Shown one piece after another: positions 56,191-64,000 of a stretch of DNA of 64,000 nucleotides. Source of the stretch: Mycobacterium basiliense (GTDB lineage: Bacteria; Actinomycetota; Actinomycetes; Mycobacteriales; Mycobacteriaceae). The number at the start of each line of letters is the position of its first letter. The first letter of the stretch is position 1. The stretch is taken from NCBI RefSeq assembly GCF_900292015.1, contig NZ_LR130759.1, forward strand, positions 2,914,001 to 2,978,000. The letters run 5' to 3'. The notes under the pieces are model-generated. The model worked only from the letters and a program-made list of their open reading frames with translations, had not been told where the DNA came from and did no database searches. The position numbers and the translations under genes were made by a program.

Positions 56191-56668
56191 TGGTCCTCCA
56201 CTAATCGTTCGAATCTGCCTACGCGATAACTCTAAGCTGCAAACGGCCCGGTTGCGGCCAGAAATTTCTTGCGCAGCGCTGCATTGACCCGGTGATCTAA
56301 CCCCTTTGGTTCGGGCCAGTTCCGGTGCGAGTGCGATGCCCGAAGTCGGGCGCGGCGGACGCGATTTTTGGCATGGCGAACGCATATGCCCCAGGGGGCG
56401 GTCCACAAGTTGGCGAGGACGAACGCGGCCAGACACGGGCAAAGGGCCGATCGGAACCGGTGCCCTTTGATGCTGCCACGGAAGCCTCGCAAGCCACGGT
56501 GAGACCGCCCCTCAACAACTCTCATATCCACTGGCTCGGAAGCTGGGACCTCGTCGCCAACGCCCGGTTCATGGGGTAGGAAGGACCGAAGGGCTCGAAC
56601 CCGGGCGGATGGCCGTCGAACGACCCTGACAGACAACAGTTCACCACACAGCCATGCAGGAGGCACGT
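56191..56668. other. Gap between mpt63 and the sulfatase
   Basis: About 480 bp with two divergent promoters. Short ORFs on both strands (for example 56325-56579) lack motifs. A TTCGA-containing stretch near 56595 resembles a tRNA T-loop on the minus strand but no tRNA folds around it. Nothing else seen. Confidence 0.4.
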
Positions 56669-58996
56669 ATGGTCGATTTGCCGCGCGAGGACCAGCCATT
56701 CACCGGGGTCATCAACCCGGCAGTGGCCGATTCCATCCCGGTCAAACCGTCCATCACCTATCCGCCCGCGGGCGCCCCGAATGTCGTCCTCGTACTGCTT
56801 GACGATGTCGGATTCGGTGCCCCGTCGACGTTTGGGGGACCGATCCCAACGCCGGCGCTGGACCGAGTTGCCCGTACCGGCCTGCGCTACAACCAGTTCC
56901 ACACCACGGCACTGTGTTCACCGACACGGGCCGCGCTGCTGACCGGACGCAACCACCACAGCGCGCACATGGGCACCATCTGCGAAATCGCGTACGGATT
57001 TCCCGGTTACGACAGCGTGATACCACAAAGCACGGCAACCATCGCCCAGATCTTGCGGATGAACGGTTACAACACCGCACTATTCGGCAAGGCGCACCTC
57101 ACTCCGACCTGGGAGATCGGTCCGGCCGGCCCGTTCGACCGCTGGCCCACCGGGCTCGGATTCGAACGCTTTTACGGTTTCCTGGGCGGCGATACATCCC
57201 AGTATGAACCGGCGCTGTACGACCAGACCACGCCCATCGAACCCTACCTCGGCCGCGACGATTACCATCTCACCGAGGATCTGGCCGACAAAGCGATCGA
57301 CTGGATCCGACGACAGCAGACCTGCGCGCCGGACAAGCCGTTCTTTCTGTACTTCGCCCCCGGGGCAACACACAGCCCTCATCAGGTGTGGCCGGAATGG
57401 TCGGACCGCTTCGCAGGCCGGTTCGACGACGGCTGGGATGCGTTGCGCGAGCGGATATACGCCCGCCAAATCGAAATGGGCATCATTCCGTCCGGCACTC
57501 AACTGACCCCACGACCCGAGCAGATACCGGGGTGGGCCGACTACGACGACCGCTACCGGCCGGTGGCCCGACGCCTGATGGAGGTTTACGCCGGGTTTTT
57601 GGCCCATACCGACGCTCAGATCGACCGGGTCATCGATGCCATCGACGAGTTAGGGCAGTGGGACAACACGCTGTTCATCTACGTGTGCGGAGATAACGGC
57701 GCCTCGGCGGAGGGGACACTACACGGGGCATGGAGCTGTCCGGCGTTTCAAAATGGGCTACCCGAGGATCCCGAGTGGCTGCTAGAACACCTAGCCGATT
57801 TCGGTACCGGACGCTGCGAGAACCACTACAACGTCGGTTGGGCCTGGGCGCTCGACTCACCGTTTCAGTGGATGAAACAGGTGGCATCCCATTTCGGGGG
57901 AACCCGCAACGGTATGGCGATTTCGTGGCCCAGCGGGATCACCGCGGCAGGTGAGCAACGCGGCCAGTTTCACCACGTGATCGACGTCGTTCCCACGATT
58001 CTGGAGGTCACCGGCATCGAGATGCCGATGCACGTCAATGGCGTCGAGCAGAAGGCGATCGAAGGTGTCAGTATGCGCTATTCGTTCGACGATGCCGATG
58101 CTGAAACTCGCCGAACCACACAATACTTCGAGATATTCGGTAATCGCGCCGTCTACCATCGGGGCTGGATCGCATCGTGCTTCCATGGTCGGCTGCCGTG
58201 GATTCGGACGCAGCAGACCGCTCCGTTCGGCGAGGCCGAGCGTTGGGAGCTCTACCATCTGGGCGACGACTTCAGTCAAGGGGTGGATCTGGCCCAGCAA
58301 CACCCGGACAAGCTCGCCGAGCTGCAAGCCGTTTTCGACGCCGAGGCACGCAAATACAACGTCTACCCAATCAGCGACGCGACGCTGGCCCGCGCCCTAC
58401 CCGCCAACCGACCCGATCTGCTGGACGAGCGTACCTCGGTCACCTATTACCCCGGTCAGGTTCGCATTCCCGAAACCTCGACGCTGTCCTACAGCAGTAC
58501 ATCGTTCGAGCTGAAGGCCCACCTGCAGATCCCGCCGGCCGGGGCGCAGGGGGTGGTCATCAGCCTTGGCGGTGCGATGGCCGGATGGAGCCTGTACCTG
58601 CGTGCCGGCATCCCGCACTTTGCCTATAGCTACCTGGGCCATGAGCTCACCACTGTGTCGGCGCGCGAGCCGCTGCCGGAAGGGCCAGTTGCCCTTGGCC
58701 TTTCGTTCGACTATGACGGCGGGGGGCTCGGTAAGGGCGCATCGGTGTCGCTGCTCGTCGACGACGCCGAGGTGGCCAGTGGACGCCTCGAGCGGACGGT
58801 CCCGTTCCGATTCTCGCTAAGTGGCGAAACCTTGGATGTCGGAACCGATACCGGTTCGCCGGTCGCACCGTACGGGCACGATTTCCGGTTCACCGGCCGG
58901 ATCGAGCGGATCGACGCCACCGTTCGCCCGCAGCCCACCGACTTGGCCGCCGCGATCGCCGATGCCGAGCTGCGTGCGGCCCTGGGCTCCCAGTAG
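56669..58996 (+). CDS. Type I sulfatase (arylsulfatase)
   Basis: This is a 775-residue protein from the ATG at 56669, chosen because AGGAGG lies 6-8 bases upstream; a second ATG 15 bases earlier would itself contain that ribosome site. The formylglycine motif CSPTRAALLTGR sits near residue 88. Metal residues appear in VVLVLLDDVGFG, and the GKAHLTP and HSPHQVWPEW blocks are present. Ions and sulfate contacts look complete. It resembles the long AtsD/AtsB-type mycobacterial arylsulfatases with a C-terminal beta domain (about residues 600-775). No signal peptide is seen. Substrate unknown; activation needs the formylglycine-generating enzyme, not in the window. Confidence 0.92.
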   Translation: MVDLPREDQPFTGVINPAVADSIPVKPSITYPPAGAPNVVLVLLDDVGFGAPSTFGGPIPTPALDRVARTGLRYNQFHTTALCSPTRAALLTGRNHHSAHMGTICEIAYGFPGYDSVIPQSTATIAQILRMNGYNTALFGKAHLTPTWEIGPAGPFDRWPTGLGFERFYGFLGGDTSQYEPALYDQTTPIEPYLGRDDYHLTEDLADKAIDWIRRQQTCAPDKPFFLYFAPGATHSPHQVWPEWSDRFAGRFDDGWDALRERIYARQIEMGIIPSGTQLTPRPEQIPGWADYDDRYRPVARRLMEVYAGFLAHTDAQIDRVIDAIDELGQWDNTLFIYVCGDNGASAEGTLHGAWSCPAFQNGLPEDPEWLLEHLADFGTGRCENHYNVGWAWALDSPFQWMKQVASHFGGTRNGMAISWPSGITAAGEQRGQFHHVIDVVPTILEVTGIEMPMHVNGVEQKAIEGVSMRYSFDDADAETRRTTQYFEIFGNRAVYHRGWIASCFHGRLPWIRTQQTAPFGEAERWELYHLGDDFSQGVDLAQQHPDKLAELQAVFDAEARKYNVYPISDATLARALPANRPDLLDERTSVTYYPGQVRIPETSTLSYSSTSFELKAHLQIPPAGAQGVVISLGGAMAGWSLYLRAGIPHFAYSYLGHELTTVSAREPLPEGPVALGLSFDYDGGGLGKGASVSLLVDDAEVASGRLERTVPFRFSLSGETLDVGTDTGSPVAPYGHDFRFTGRIERIDATVRPQPTDLAAAIADAELRAALGSQ

Positions 58997-59084
58997 GGAA
59001 GTCGCTTGATCAGCGTGAACATCGGCAGTAAAACACAACGGCAAGCGCGGCGGCATCGGTAGCCCGGGTCGATATCCTCAGCCG

Positions 59085-59765
59085 ATGTTTACGATGTGGA
59101 GCGGTCTGCTGCCACTGATTTTTGGCAGCGCGCTGGAACCGATTGAGATGGCGATAACGATCATGCTGCTGGGCACGCCGTCGCACCTTCGGGCGGCCAG
59201 CGCGTGGATCGCTGGGCATGGTGTCACCCGTTTGCTGCAGGGCTTGATCTTCGGCACCATCTTGCATTGGGGAGCCCGCCGCACCACTGCGAATCACCCG
59301 CAGCATTGGATCGTATCGACCGTACTTCTGGTGGTGGCCCTGATCTTTCTGATCACCGCGGCGCGAGAGTTGTTGAGTGCCGACGACCCCGAGGCGCCAC
59401 CGCCGAAATGGATGGAAATCCTGACGTCGGCAACACCAACCAAGGCCTTCCTCATCGGCGCGGGTCTCATGACGGTGTCGGTGAAGTCATGGGTTTTCAC
59501 GCTGGCTGCCATCGGCGTGATCGGCAACGCCGGTGCGGGGCGAGCGGTCAACATGTTGGCTTACGTCGCCTTCGTGGCACTCGCCACGAGTGGGAACCTG
59601 ATCATCGTCGGTCTCGCTGCGCTCTTTCCCGAGCGGTCGCGGTCCCTGTTGGACCGAATCCTGGGTTGGCTACAGGACAATAACCGGCCAATCATGATCG
59701 TCGTGGGCCTGGTGTTCGGAATCTGGTTCGGCTTCAAGGCCCTGCACGGCCTCGGCATGCTGTAG
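59085..59765 (+). CDS. GAP/Sap-family membrane protein
   Basis: This 226-residue protein has about six membrane helices: WSGLLPLIFGSALEPIEMAITIMLLG, LLQGLIFGTILHWG, WIVSTVLLVVALIFLITAARELL, AFLIGAGLMTVSVKSWVFTLAAIGVI, MLAYVAFVALATSGNLIIVGLAALF and PIMIVVGLVFGIWFGFKAL. The layout and the ALEPIEM and VSVKSW motifs fit the mycobacterial GAP family (GPL-addressing protein; Sap for sulfolipid-1), which helps move glycolipids to the surface. It may export a lipid, possibly one processed by the upstream sulfatase (88-bp gap); this is inference. Confidence 0.8.
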   Translation: MFTMWSGLLPLIFGSALEPIEMAITIMLLGTPSHLRAASAWIAGHGVTRLLQGLIFGTILHWGARRTTANHPQHWIVSTVLLVVALIFLITAARELLSADDPEAPPPKWMEILTSATPTKAFLIGAGLMTVSVKSWVFTLAAIGVIGNAGAGRAVNMLAYVAFVALATSGNLIIVGLAALFPERSRSLLDRILGWLQDNNRPIMIVVGLVFGIWFGFKALHGLGML

Positions 59766-60019
59766 ACCAGCACCGCCGGCGGCCACGATCAGCGAGCGGC
59801 CAGCGGTCCCCAAGACACCTCGAGTCGGTGCGCACCGTGCCGTCGAGACGCGCGCCGTCCACCCCGTAGTCCGAGTATCAGTACGAGCCAGCTGAGCCAG
59901 CACGCCGCCCTTTCCGCTGTCTCCGCTCCTTGTGAGCCGCCATAATCGCTCCGACCTGGAACCGATCGCTGATTACCAAATACATTGCCGTGCAATATAA
60001 TCAACCCATCGATCGACCT

Positions 60020-60976
60020 TCACTGAAGGTGCCAGAACCGGATTGTTACCAGGTAAAACACGCCTACCCACGCCGCGTTCACGAGCAACACCAACGCGAT
60101 GCCTCGGACATTGGTGCCCGGCTGTGCCGCGTCGGGCTTAGGTTTGAGCCACCAACCCAAGATCGGGTTGCCGTAGTAGGGCATGGTCACATAACTCATC
60201 GCGAAGCTCGACAACAGGTTTCCGACCAGCATCGCCGCCCAAAGTGGCATATGGAATGGCGTGATGAGCAGGGTCAGCAACATCACGGTGGGATAGAGCC
60301 CCATCCACACCGCGACCGCGGTCTTGAAATCCGATGGCGGCGCCGCGCTCTGCTCGCCGAACACAAACCAGTTGCCGAAGGAATGATCGATCTTGCGCAT
60401 CTTGAAGTCGCGGAAATGGGGATGACGAAGAAACTGCTTGCGCGCATCGGAGGTTAGCCAGGCGTCCAGGCTTTCGGCGTTGGCGAATCGATAGCAAATC
60501 GTCCATTCGTCCTGAAGCCCGCGAACCGGGCGAAACACCTCGGCGCCGCGGAAGCCCGGGAATTTGCTTTCAGCCGCCGTAATTTCCCGCTGCCACGCCT
60601 GGAACTCCTCCGCCTTCTCCTCAGGAACGCGGTGCGTCACAACGACCGTGACCAATGCGTCGTTGGCTTTGGTACTGCGCGCCACCACCTGCCGTGTGCC
60701 CGGTCCGGCGAACATCTCGGCCGCCTCGTTGAGCAGCGCCTGACGGGTCTCACTGTTGATCCAGTTCTGCGCGTTCGCCACCGAATCGAAACGGTAGACA
60801 CCCACCCAGTCCTTCTGCCCGCCACTGGGCGCTTGCAGCTCGCAGCCTACGTAGCCCGGGTAGCGCGATGCAGCGGAATGCGCTCTTTTCTGCCACGTCA
60901 AGTAGTCGTCCTCGAACCCGGCCCGCACAGCCTGGCCGATGATCACACTCACCGCGTCATCGCCAGGCCCGAGCAT
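60020..60976 (-). CDS. Double ABM-domain protein with membrane C-terminus
   Basis: From ATG 60976 this is about 318 residues (61036 is an alternative start). Two antibiotic-biosynthesis-monooxygenase-like ferredoxin folds lie in tandem: SVIIGQAVRAGFEDDYLTWQKRAHSAASRYPGYVGCEL and VTVVVTHRVPEEKAEEFQAWQREITAAESKFPGFRGAEVF, each ending in a YRF strand and a helix. A third part has three membrane helices (VAVWMGLYPTVMLLTLLITPF, LWAAMLVGNLLSSFAMSYVTMPYY, GIALVLLVNAAWVGVFYLVTIRF). Single ABM domains usually work as dimers; here one chain supplies both, tethered to a membrane. Function unknown. Confidence 0.83.
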   Translation of the reverse strand: MLGPGDDAVSVIIGQAVRAGFEDDYLTWQKRAHSAASRYPGYVGCELQAPSGGQKDWVGVYRFDSVANAQNWINSETRQALLNEAAEMFAGPGTRQVVARSTKANDALVTVVVTHRVPEEKAEEFQAWQREITAAESKFPGFRGAEVFRPVRGLQDEWTICYRFANAESLDAWLTSDARKQFLRHPHFRDFKMRKIDHSFGNWFVFGEQSAAPPSDFKTAVAVWMGLYPTVMLLTLLITPFHMPLWAAMLVGNLLSSFAMSYVTMPYYGNPILGWWLKPKPDAAQPGTNVRGIALVLLVNAAWVGVFYLVTIRFWHLQ

Positions 60977-61370
60977 GTCGGGCGGGCGCTCTGACCCGCG
61001 TTCGTCCTCGCCGCCGGCGGCGGCCGCACACACCATCAGTAGAGGTATCGATTCCGGCAATGACTGGACACATCGCAACGAGTTTCCGCCGGGCGTGGCC
61101 TGGCGATATGCACTCGAGGAGCGCCCCGCCAAGCACTGAGAACCGGTTCTGTGGCTGGTTTGCACGCCATAACCATGAACTCGTCAGCCGTCATCGCTTG
61201 TTCCCGTCACAATGTCGGTTCAGCACCGCGAAGTTGGACCAACAATAACGTGCCAGGTCGCAGGAAGGCTGAAAAAGACAGCGAACGCAAGCGGCCAAAG
61301 TCTGGCGATATGTTGGCCTGGGCCCCAGGCTGTGCACACCGGGCGGGCCGCTGAGCGCTTCAGCTCGGTG

Positions 61371-62741
61371 ATGTCAGAATGGCTCATGCCCATTCTGGTC
61401 ATCGATGGCGCCGCGGTCGCAACCGTCGATGCCGCGGCCGCTGAGTTCTCACCCGGGCACGTCGTGGTCGAAGACGATCTGATCGTTGCGGTCGGAGATG
61501 GACCGGCACCAGAAGCGCCGGGGGCAACCGTCGTCGACGGCCGCGGCTGCCTGGTGACACCCGGATTGGTCAACACTCACGATCACCTCTACCAGTGGAT
61601 CACCAGGGGCTACGCCCAAGACAACTCGCTGTTTGAGTGGCTGACCGTCTTGTATCCGGTCTGGGGTCAGTTGGATGCGGAGCTGCAATTCGCCGCGGCC
61701 AGCGCGGCGCTGGCCAGGCTGGCGCTCACCGGCTGCACCACGACGACCGATCACCACTACGTCTTTCCCCGCAGCGGCGGTGACCTGCTGGGCGCCGGGA
61801 TCGCTGCGGCGCAACGTATCGGGATCCGATTCCACCCCACCCGGGGGTCGATGGATCTTGGCGTCTCATCAGGCGGGCTGCCGCCCGAGCACACCGTCGA
61901 AGACATCGACACGATACTGACGGCGTGTCAGCAAGCCGTTGACACGCACCATGATCCCGGGTTCGGCTCGATGCTACAAATCGCGCTTGCGCCGTGCTCA
62001 CCGTTCTCGGTTACCGGGGATTTGATGCGTCAGTCGGCGCTGCTGGCACGCGATCTGGGCGTGCGCCTGCACACCCACCTCGCCGAGACGCGCGATGAGG
62101 AAGAGTTCTGCCTCGCACAATTCGGCGCGCGCCCGGTGGACTACGTCGAATCGCTGGGTTGGCTAGGTGAGGACGTGTGGCTGGCGCACTGTGTGCACCT
62201 GTCCGACAGCGACATCAACAGGTTCGCCGCCACCGGAACCGGCGTTGCGCACTGCCCAACCTCCAATGGACGGCTCGGGGCGGGCATCGCTCCTGTCACT
62301 GAGCTGCTGGCCGCGGACGTGGCCGTCGGACTGGGCGTGGACGGCGGCTGCACCGAACACCGGGCAATGGCCAACGAACTGCGCGAAGCCACGCTGGCCG
62401 CGCGCTTCCGGCTGGGGCCCGGGGCGCTCAGCGCCCGCCAGGCATTGCGGATGGCCACCGTCGGCGGCGCCAGATGCCTTGGCCGCGAACGCGAACTCGG
62501 GTCTCTCGAGCCCGGCAAGCTGGCCGATATCGCGCTATGGCAGGTCGATGGGCTCGGCCTCGCCGATGTCGTAGACCCGGTGTGGGCACTGGTCTACGGT
62601 CCATCCGCGCCGCTGCGGTTGCTCCTGGTGAACGGGAAAACCGTGGTCGCCGACGGAGAGTTACGCACCGCCGACACCGCCGCCGTCGCCAGGGAGGCCC
62701 GCACGGCTGCCGCGACGCTGCGCCGCCGCGCCAACGACTGA
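61371..62741 (+). CDS. Amidohydrolase, 8-oxoguanine deaminase / ATZ-TRZ-like
   Basis: ATG at 61371 gives 456 residues. Metal ligands are visible: TPGLVNTHDHLYQW (HxH), LHTHLAETRDEEEFC (His), WLAHCVHLSDSDINRFAATGTGVAHCPTSNGRLGAG (His and the substrate loop), and GLGVDGGCTEHRAMANELR (Asp). The NTHDHLYQW block and the C-terminal GSLEPGKLADIALWQVDG are typical of the 8-oxoguanine/isoguanine deaminase branch of the chlorohydrolase family. It would deaminate a purine or related heterocycle. It diverges from the ABM protein. No purine genes are nearby. Confidence 0.87.
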   Translation: MSEWLMPILVIDGAAVATVDAAAAEFSPGHVVVEDDLIVAVGDGPAPEAPGATVVDGRGCLVTPGLVNTHDHLYQWITRGYAQDNSLFEWLTVLYPVWGQLDAELQFAAASAALARLALTGCTTTTDHHYVFPRSGGDLLGAGIAAAQRIGIRFHPTRGSMDLGVSSGGLPPEHTVEDIDTILTACQQAVDTHHDPGFGSMLQIALAPCSPFSVTGDLMRQSALLARDLGVRLHTHLAETRDEEEFCLAQFGARPVDYVESLGWLGEDVWLAHCVHLSDSDINRFAATGTGVAHCPTSNGRLGAGIAPVTELLAADVAVGLGVDGGCTEHRAMANELREATLAARFRLGPGALSARQALRMATVGGARCLGRERELGSLEPGKLADIALWQVDGLGLADVVDPVWALVYGPSAPLRLLLVNGKTVVADGELRTADTAAVAREARTAAATLRRRAND

Positions 62742-62779
62742 CCGCAACGCTGCGCACCGGCGATCTTGGCTAACGAGTG

Positions 62780-63259
62780 CTAACGCCTGCCCCGGTTACC
62801 GCAACTGGGAGCCGCCGGCTTCGACCGCCACGCGCAGGCATCGATGTCGGTTGAGCTGCCGAAACCGCCACCGGTAAACACGCCGTAGGCGTCACCGTTG
62901 GTACCGGTATAGGTGGCGCCGCCGCCTCCGCCACCGCCGCCTGAACTCTCGGCGGTCACCGACCAGCCGTAGCCCTCGAGCGCCGTTTTGTACGCATCCA
63001 TGACCTCCGTTGGCGCTCCGTTAACTAAGAAATGCAGGTGGGTGCCGTTGTCCACCAAAGTATCCGGACCGTCGGTCCGCTCAGTGTTCGCCGGAGTAGG
63101 TATAAGCGACGGCAGTTGCGCAGCGCTGCCAGCTTGGCTCGGGCGGGAAGTCGCACTCGTCGTCGCTGTACCCGAGCCCGGCGAACTGCTGCAGGCCGAT
63201 GCGACGAGACCGCTGGCCATCGCTGCGGCCGCCAGCGCACAGATGGCTTTACCTGGCAT
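62780..63259 (-). CDS. Lipoprotein with a poly-Gly insert
   Basis: ATG at 63259 with GGGAGGGA upstream gives 159 residues. Signal peptide MPGKAICALAAAAMASGLVASACSSS with lipobox VASAC (Cys 23). A Ser/Thr linker follows, then a conserved small domain DGPDTLVDNGTHLHFLVNGAPTEVMDAYKTALEGYGWSV, a run of Gly, then ATYTGTNGDAYGVFTGGGF and a Cys pair DIDACAWRSKPAAPSCGN. It is probably a mycobacterial surface lipoprotein. The fold resembles small secreted domains of unknown function in this genus. Confidence 0.8.
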   Translation of the reverse strand: MPGKAICALAAAAMASGLVASACSSSPGSGTATTSATSRPSQAGSAAQLPSLIPTPANTERTDGPDTLVDNGTHLHFLVNGAPTEVMDAYKTALEGYGWSVTAESSGGGGGGGGATYTGTNGDAYGVFTGGGFGSSTDIDACAWRSKPAAPSCGNRGRR

Positions 63260-63389
63260 CAGTCCCTCCCTCTCGGTGCGTGCCGCAGCGCGCACCGTAT
63301 CAATCGGAAAACAGGTTTGGTCCTTCGCCACACGCGCTTTCCGGTACACCCGAGATCGGTGCGGCCGCCACCTCCTCGGACACAAAAAC

Positions 63390-63749
63390 CTACTCGGACA
63401 GGAACCGGACGGGCTTCTCGTAGATCAGTAGTGCCACGCAGCCTCCGACGCTGCCGGGTGAGTGCCTGGTACCGGGTGGATTCACGACAAAACTGCCCGC
63501 GGGGTAGGTGCCATGTTCGTCGAATTGCTCACCCTCCAACACGAATATGTGCTCATACCCCACGTGTTCGTGCTCGGCTACGCGGGCTCCCCGTTCATAG
63601 CGCAGCAGCACCGCGGACGGCCCACCATCGCCTTCCTTGTATAGCCAGTGCGCTTCGACGCCGGGCCGAAATGGCTGCCAGTCATCCGCACCGCGCAGTT
63701 CCTTGGCCTGCTCAAGAAGGCTGGCAAAGACAACTCGGTTGCTGGGCAT
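63390..63749 (-). CDS. Cupin (ChrR-like) protein
   Basis: ATG at 63749 gives 119 residues. The metal-binding cupin motifs are HEHVGYEHIFVLEGEQFDEHGTYPAG (HxH...E) and FVVNPPGTRHSPGS (His). It resembles the ChrR-type cupins that bind zinc and often partner anti-sigma systems, but without the N-terminal anti-sigma domain it is stand-alone. The C-terminal GGCVALLIYEKPVRFL closes the barrel. It follows the isochorismatase-like gene in the same direction, so co-transcription is possible. Confidence 0.85.
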   Translation of the reverse strand: MPSNRVVFASLLEQAKELRGADDWQPFRPGVEAHWLYKEGDGGPSAVLLRYERGARVAEHEHVGYEHIFVLEGEQFDEHGTYPAGSFVVNPPGTRHSPGSVGGCVALLIYEKPVRFLSE

Positions 63750-63866
63750 GGGCGGATCCTTATCTCTCCTGCTGACTTTCTCCAGGTGTCCCTCGGCAAG
63801 CGCCGAGGGACCGGTGCACGCAACCGAATTCCGCCATCCGACGGCGTTGGTCATCGGGTTCGTGTC

Positions 63867-64000
63867 TCATATCGACGCCAACGCATCCAAGAGTTTGTCC
63901 GAGGTACAGGTCCACCCGACGATACCGCCCTGCGCGACCAGAGACCGCAGCGTCATTTCTTTGAATTCGGGAAAGTAGCTGTCGGTCGCATCCTCGATCA
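63867..64000 (-). CDS. Isochorismatase-like cysteine hydrolase, C-terminal part only
   Basis: About 44 codons are visible at the window end, reading IEDATDSYFPEFKEMTLRSL then VAQGGIVGWTCTSDKLLDAL and a stop at 63867. The DATDSYFPEFKEMTLR block followed by GGIxGW is the usual C-terminus of biuret-hydrolase/isochorismatase-family hydrolases. The catalytic Cys-Asp-Lys residues lie outside the window. Confidence 0.72.
   Translation of the reverse strand, partial: IEDATDSYFPEFKEMTLRSLVAQGGIVGWTCTSDKLLDALASI

Noticed and set aside
56570..56620. TTCGA-containing stretch on the minus strand resembling a tRNA T-arm
   Set aside because: No matching acceptor, D or anticodon stems could be built around it.

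Overview
The window is from a slow-growing Mycobacterium of the M. tuberculosis / M. kansasii / M. marinum clade. The evidence is high GC, a PPE-MPTR protein, PE_PGRS debris, a KstR-type box, and gene order that (from memory of M. tuberculosis H37Rv) follows Rv1891 to Rv1926c: Rv1891, Rv1892, Rv1893, Rv1894c, Rv1895, Rv1896c, dtd, Rv1898, a macro-domain gene, cinA, nanT, Rv1903, Rv1904, aao, Rv1906c, fadB5, Rv1913, Rv1914c, aceA, a PPE gene, Rv1919c, Rv1920, Rv1922, lipD, Rv1924c, fadD31 and mpt63. It is not M. tuberculosis itself: aceA is one intact 762-residue ORF, and several H37Rv genes are absent from their usual places (lipJ, katG-furA and neighbours, PPE35, lppF).

Region 1-17 kb: a truncated CYP125-like P450, small secreted and membrane proteins, a nitronate-monooxygenase-like flavoprotein behind a KstR-type box, an operon of a HAPMO-like Baeyer-Villiger monooxygenase and a zinc alcohol dehydrogenase behind a long palindrome, then housekeeping genes. 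Between the macro gene and nanT there is PE_PGRS debris and a small collagen-like ORF with a leader peptide. Region 17-24 kb replaces the katG area with a TetR / flavin enzyme / phytoene-dehydrogenase-like set carrying matching operator palindromes, followed by fadB5 and an ArsR-AHSA1 pair. Region 24-38 kb holds aceA, a PPE protein with two tandem-repeat arrays, lipoproteins, a luciferase-like monooxygenase and two serine hydrolases.

Region 38-55.5 kb is accessory. An AT-richer CFAS-like methyltransferase and a decayed creatininase-family gene precede Rv1924c-fadD31. Between fadD31 and mpt63 (adjacent in H37Rv) sits a biosynthetic cluster: a 2807-residue NRPS (C-A-T-E-C-A-T-TE), an MbtH protein, an acyl-CoA-dehydrogenase-like flavoprotein, an unknown ORF, and a divergent heme-oxygenase-like diiron oxidase with the ligand set E/H/E/H/D/H. 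The inferred product is a D-residue-containing, probably N-acylated dipeptide, oxidatively tailored; FadD31, a fatty acyl-AMP ligase type, is a candidate starter enzyme. The two NRPS adenylation domains are near-identical DNA duplicates except for a roughly 300-bp cassette that sets substrate choice. Region 55.7-64 kb has mpt63, a sulfatase, a GAP-family membrane protein, a double-ABM membrane fusion, an amidohydrolase, a lipoprotein, a cupin and the end of an isochorismatase-like hydrolase.

All calls come from reading the sequence; no database search was run. Rv equivalences and family names rest on recalled knowledge. Repeat identities were judged by eye.
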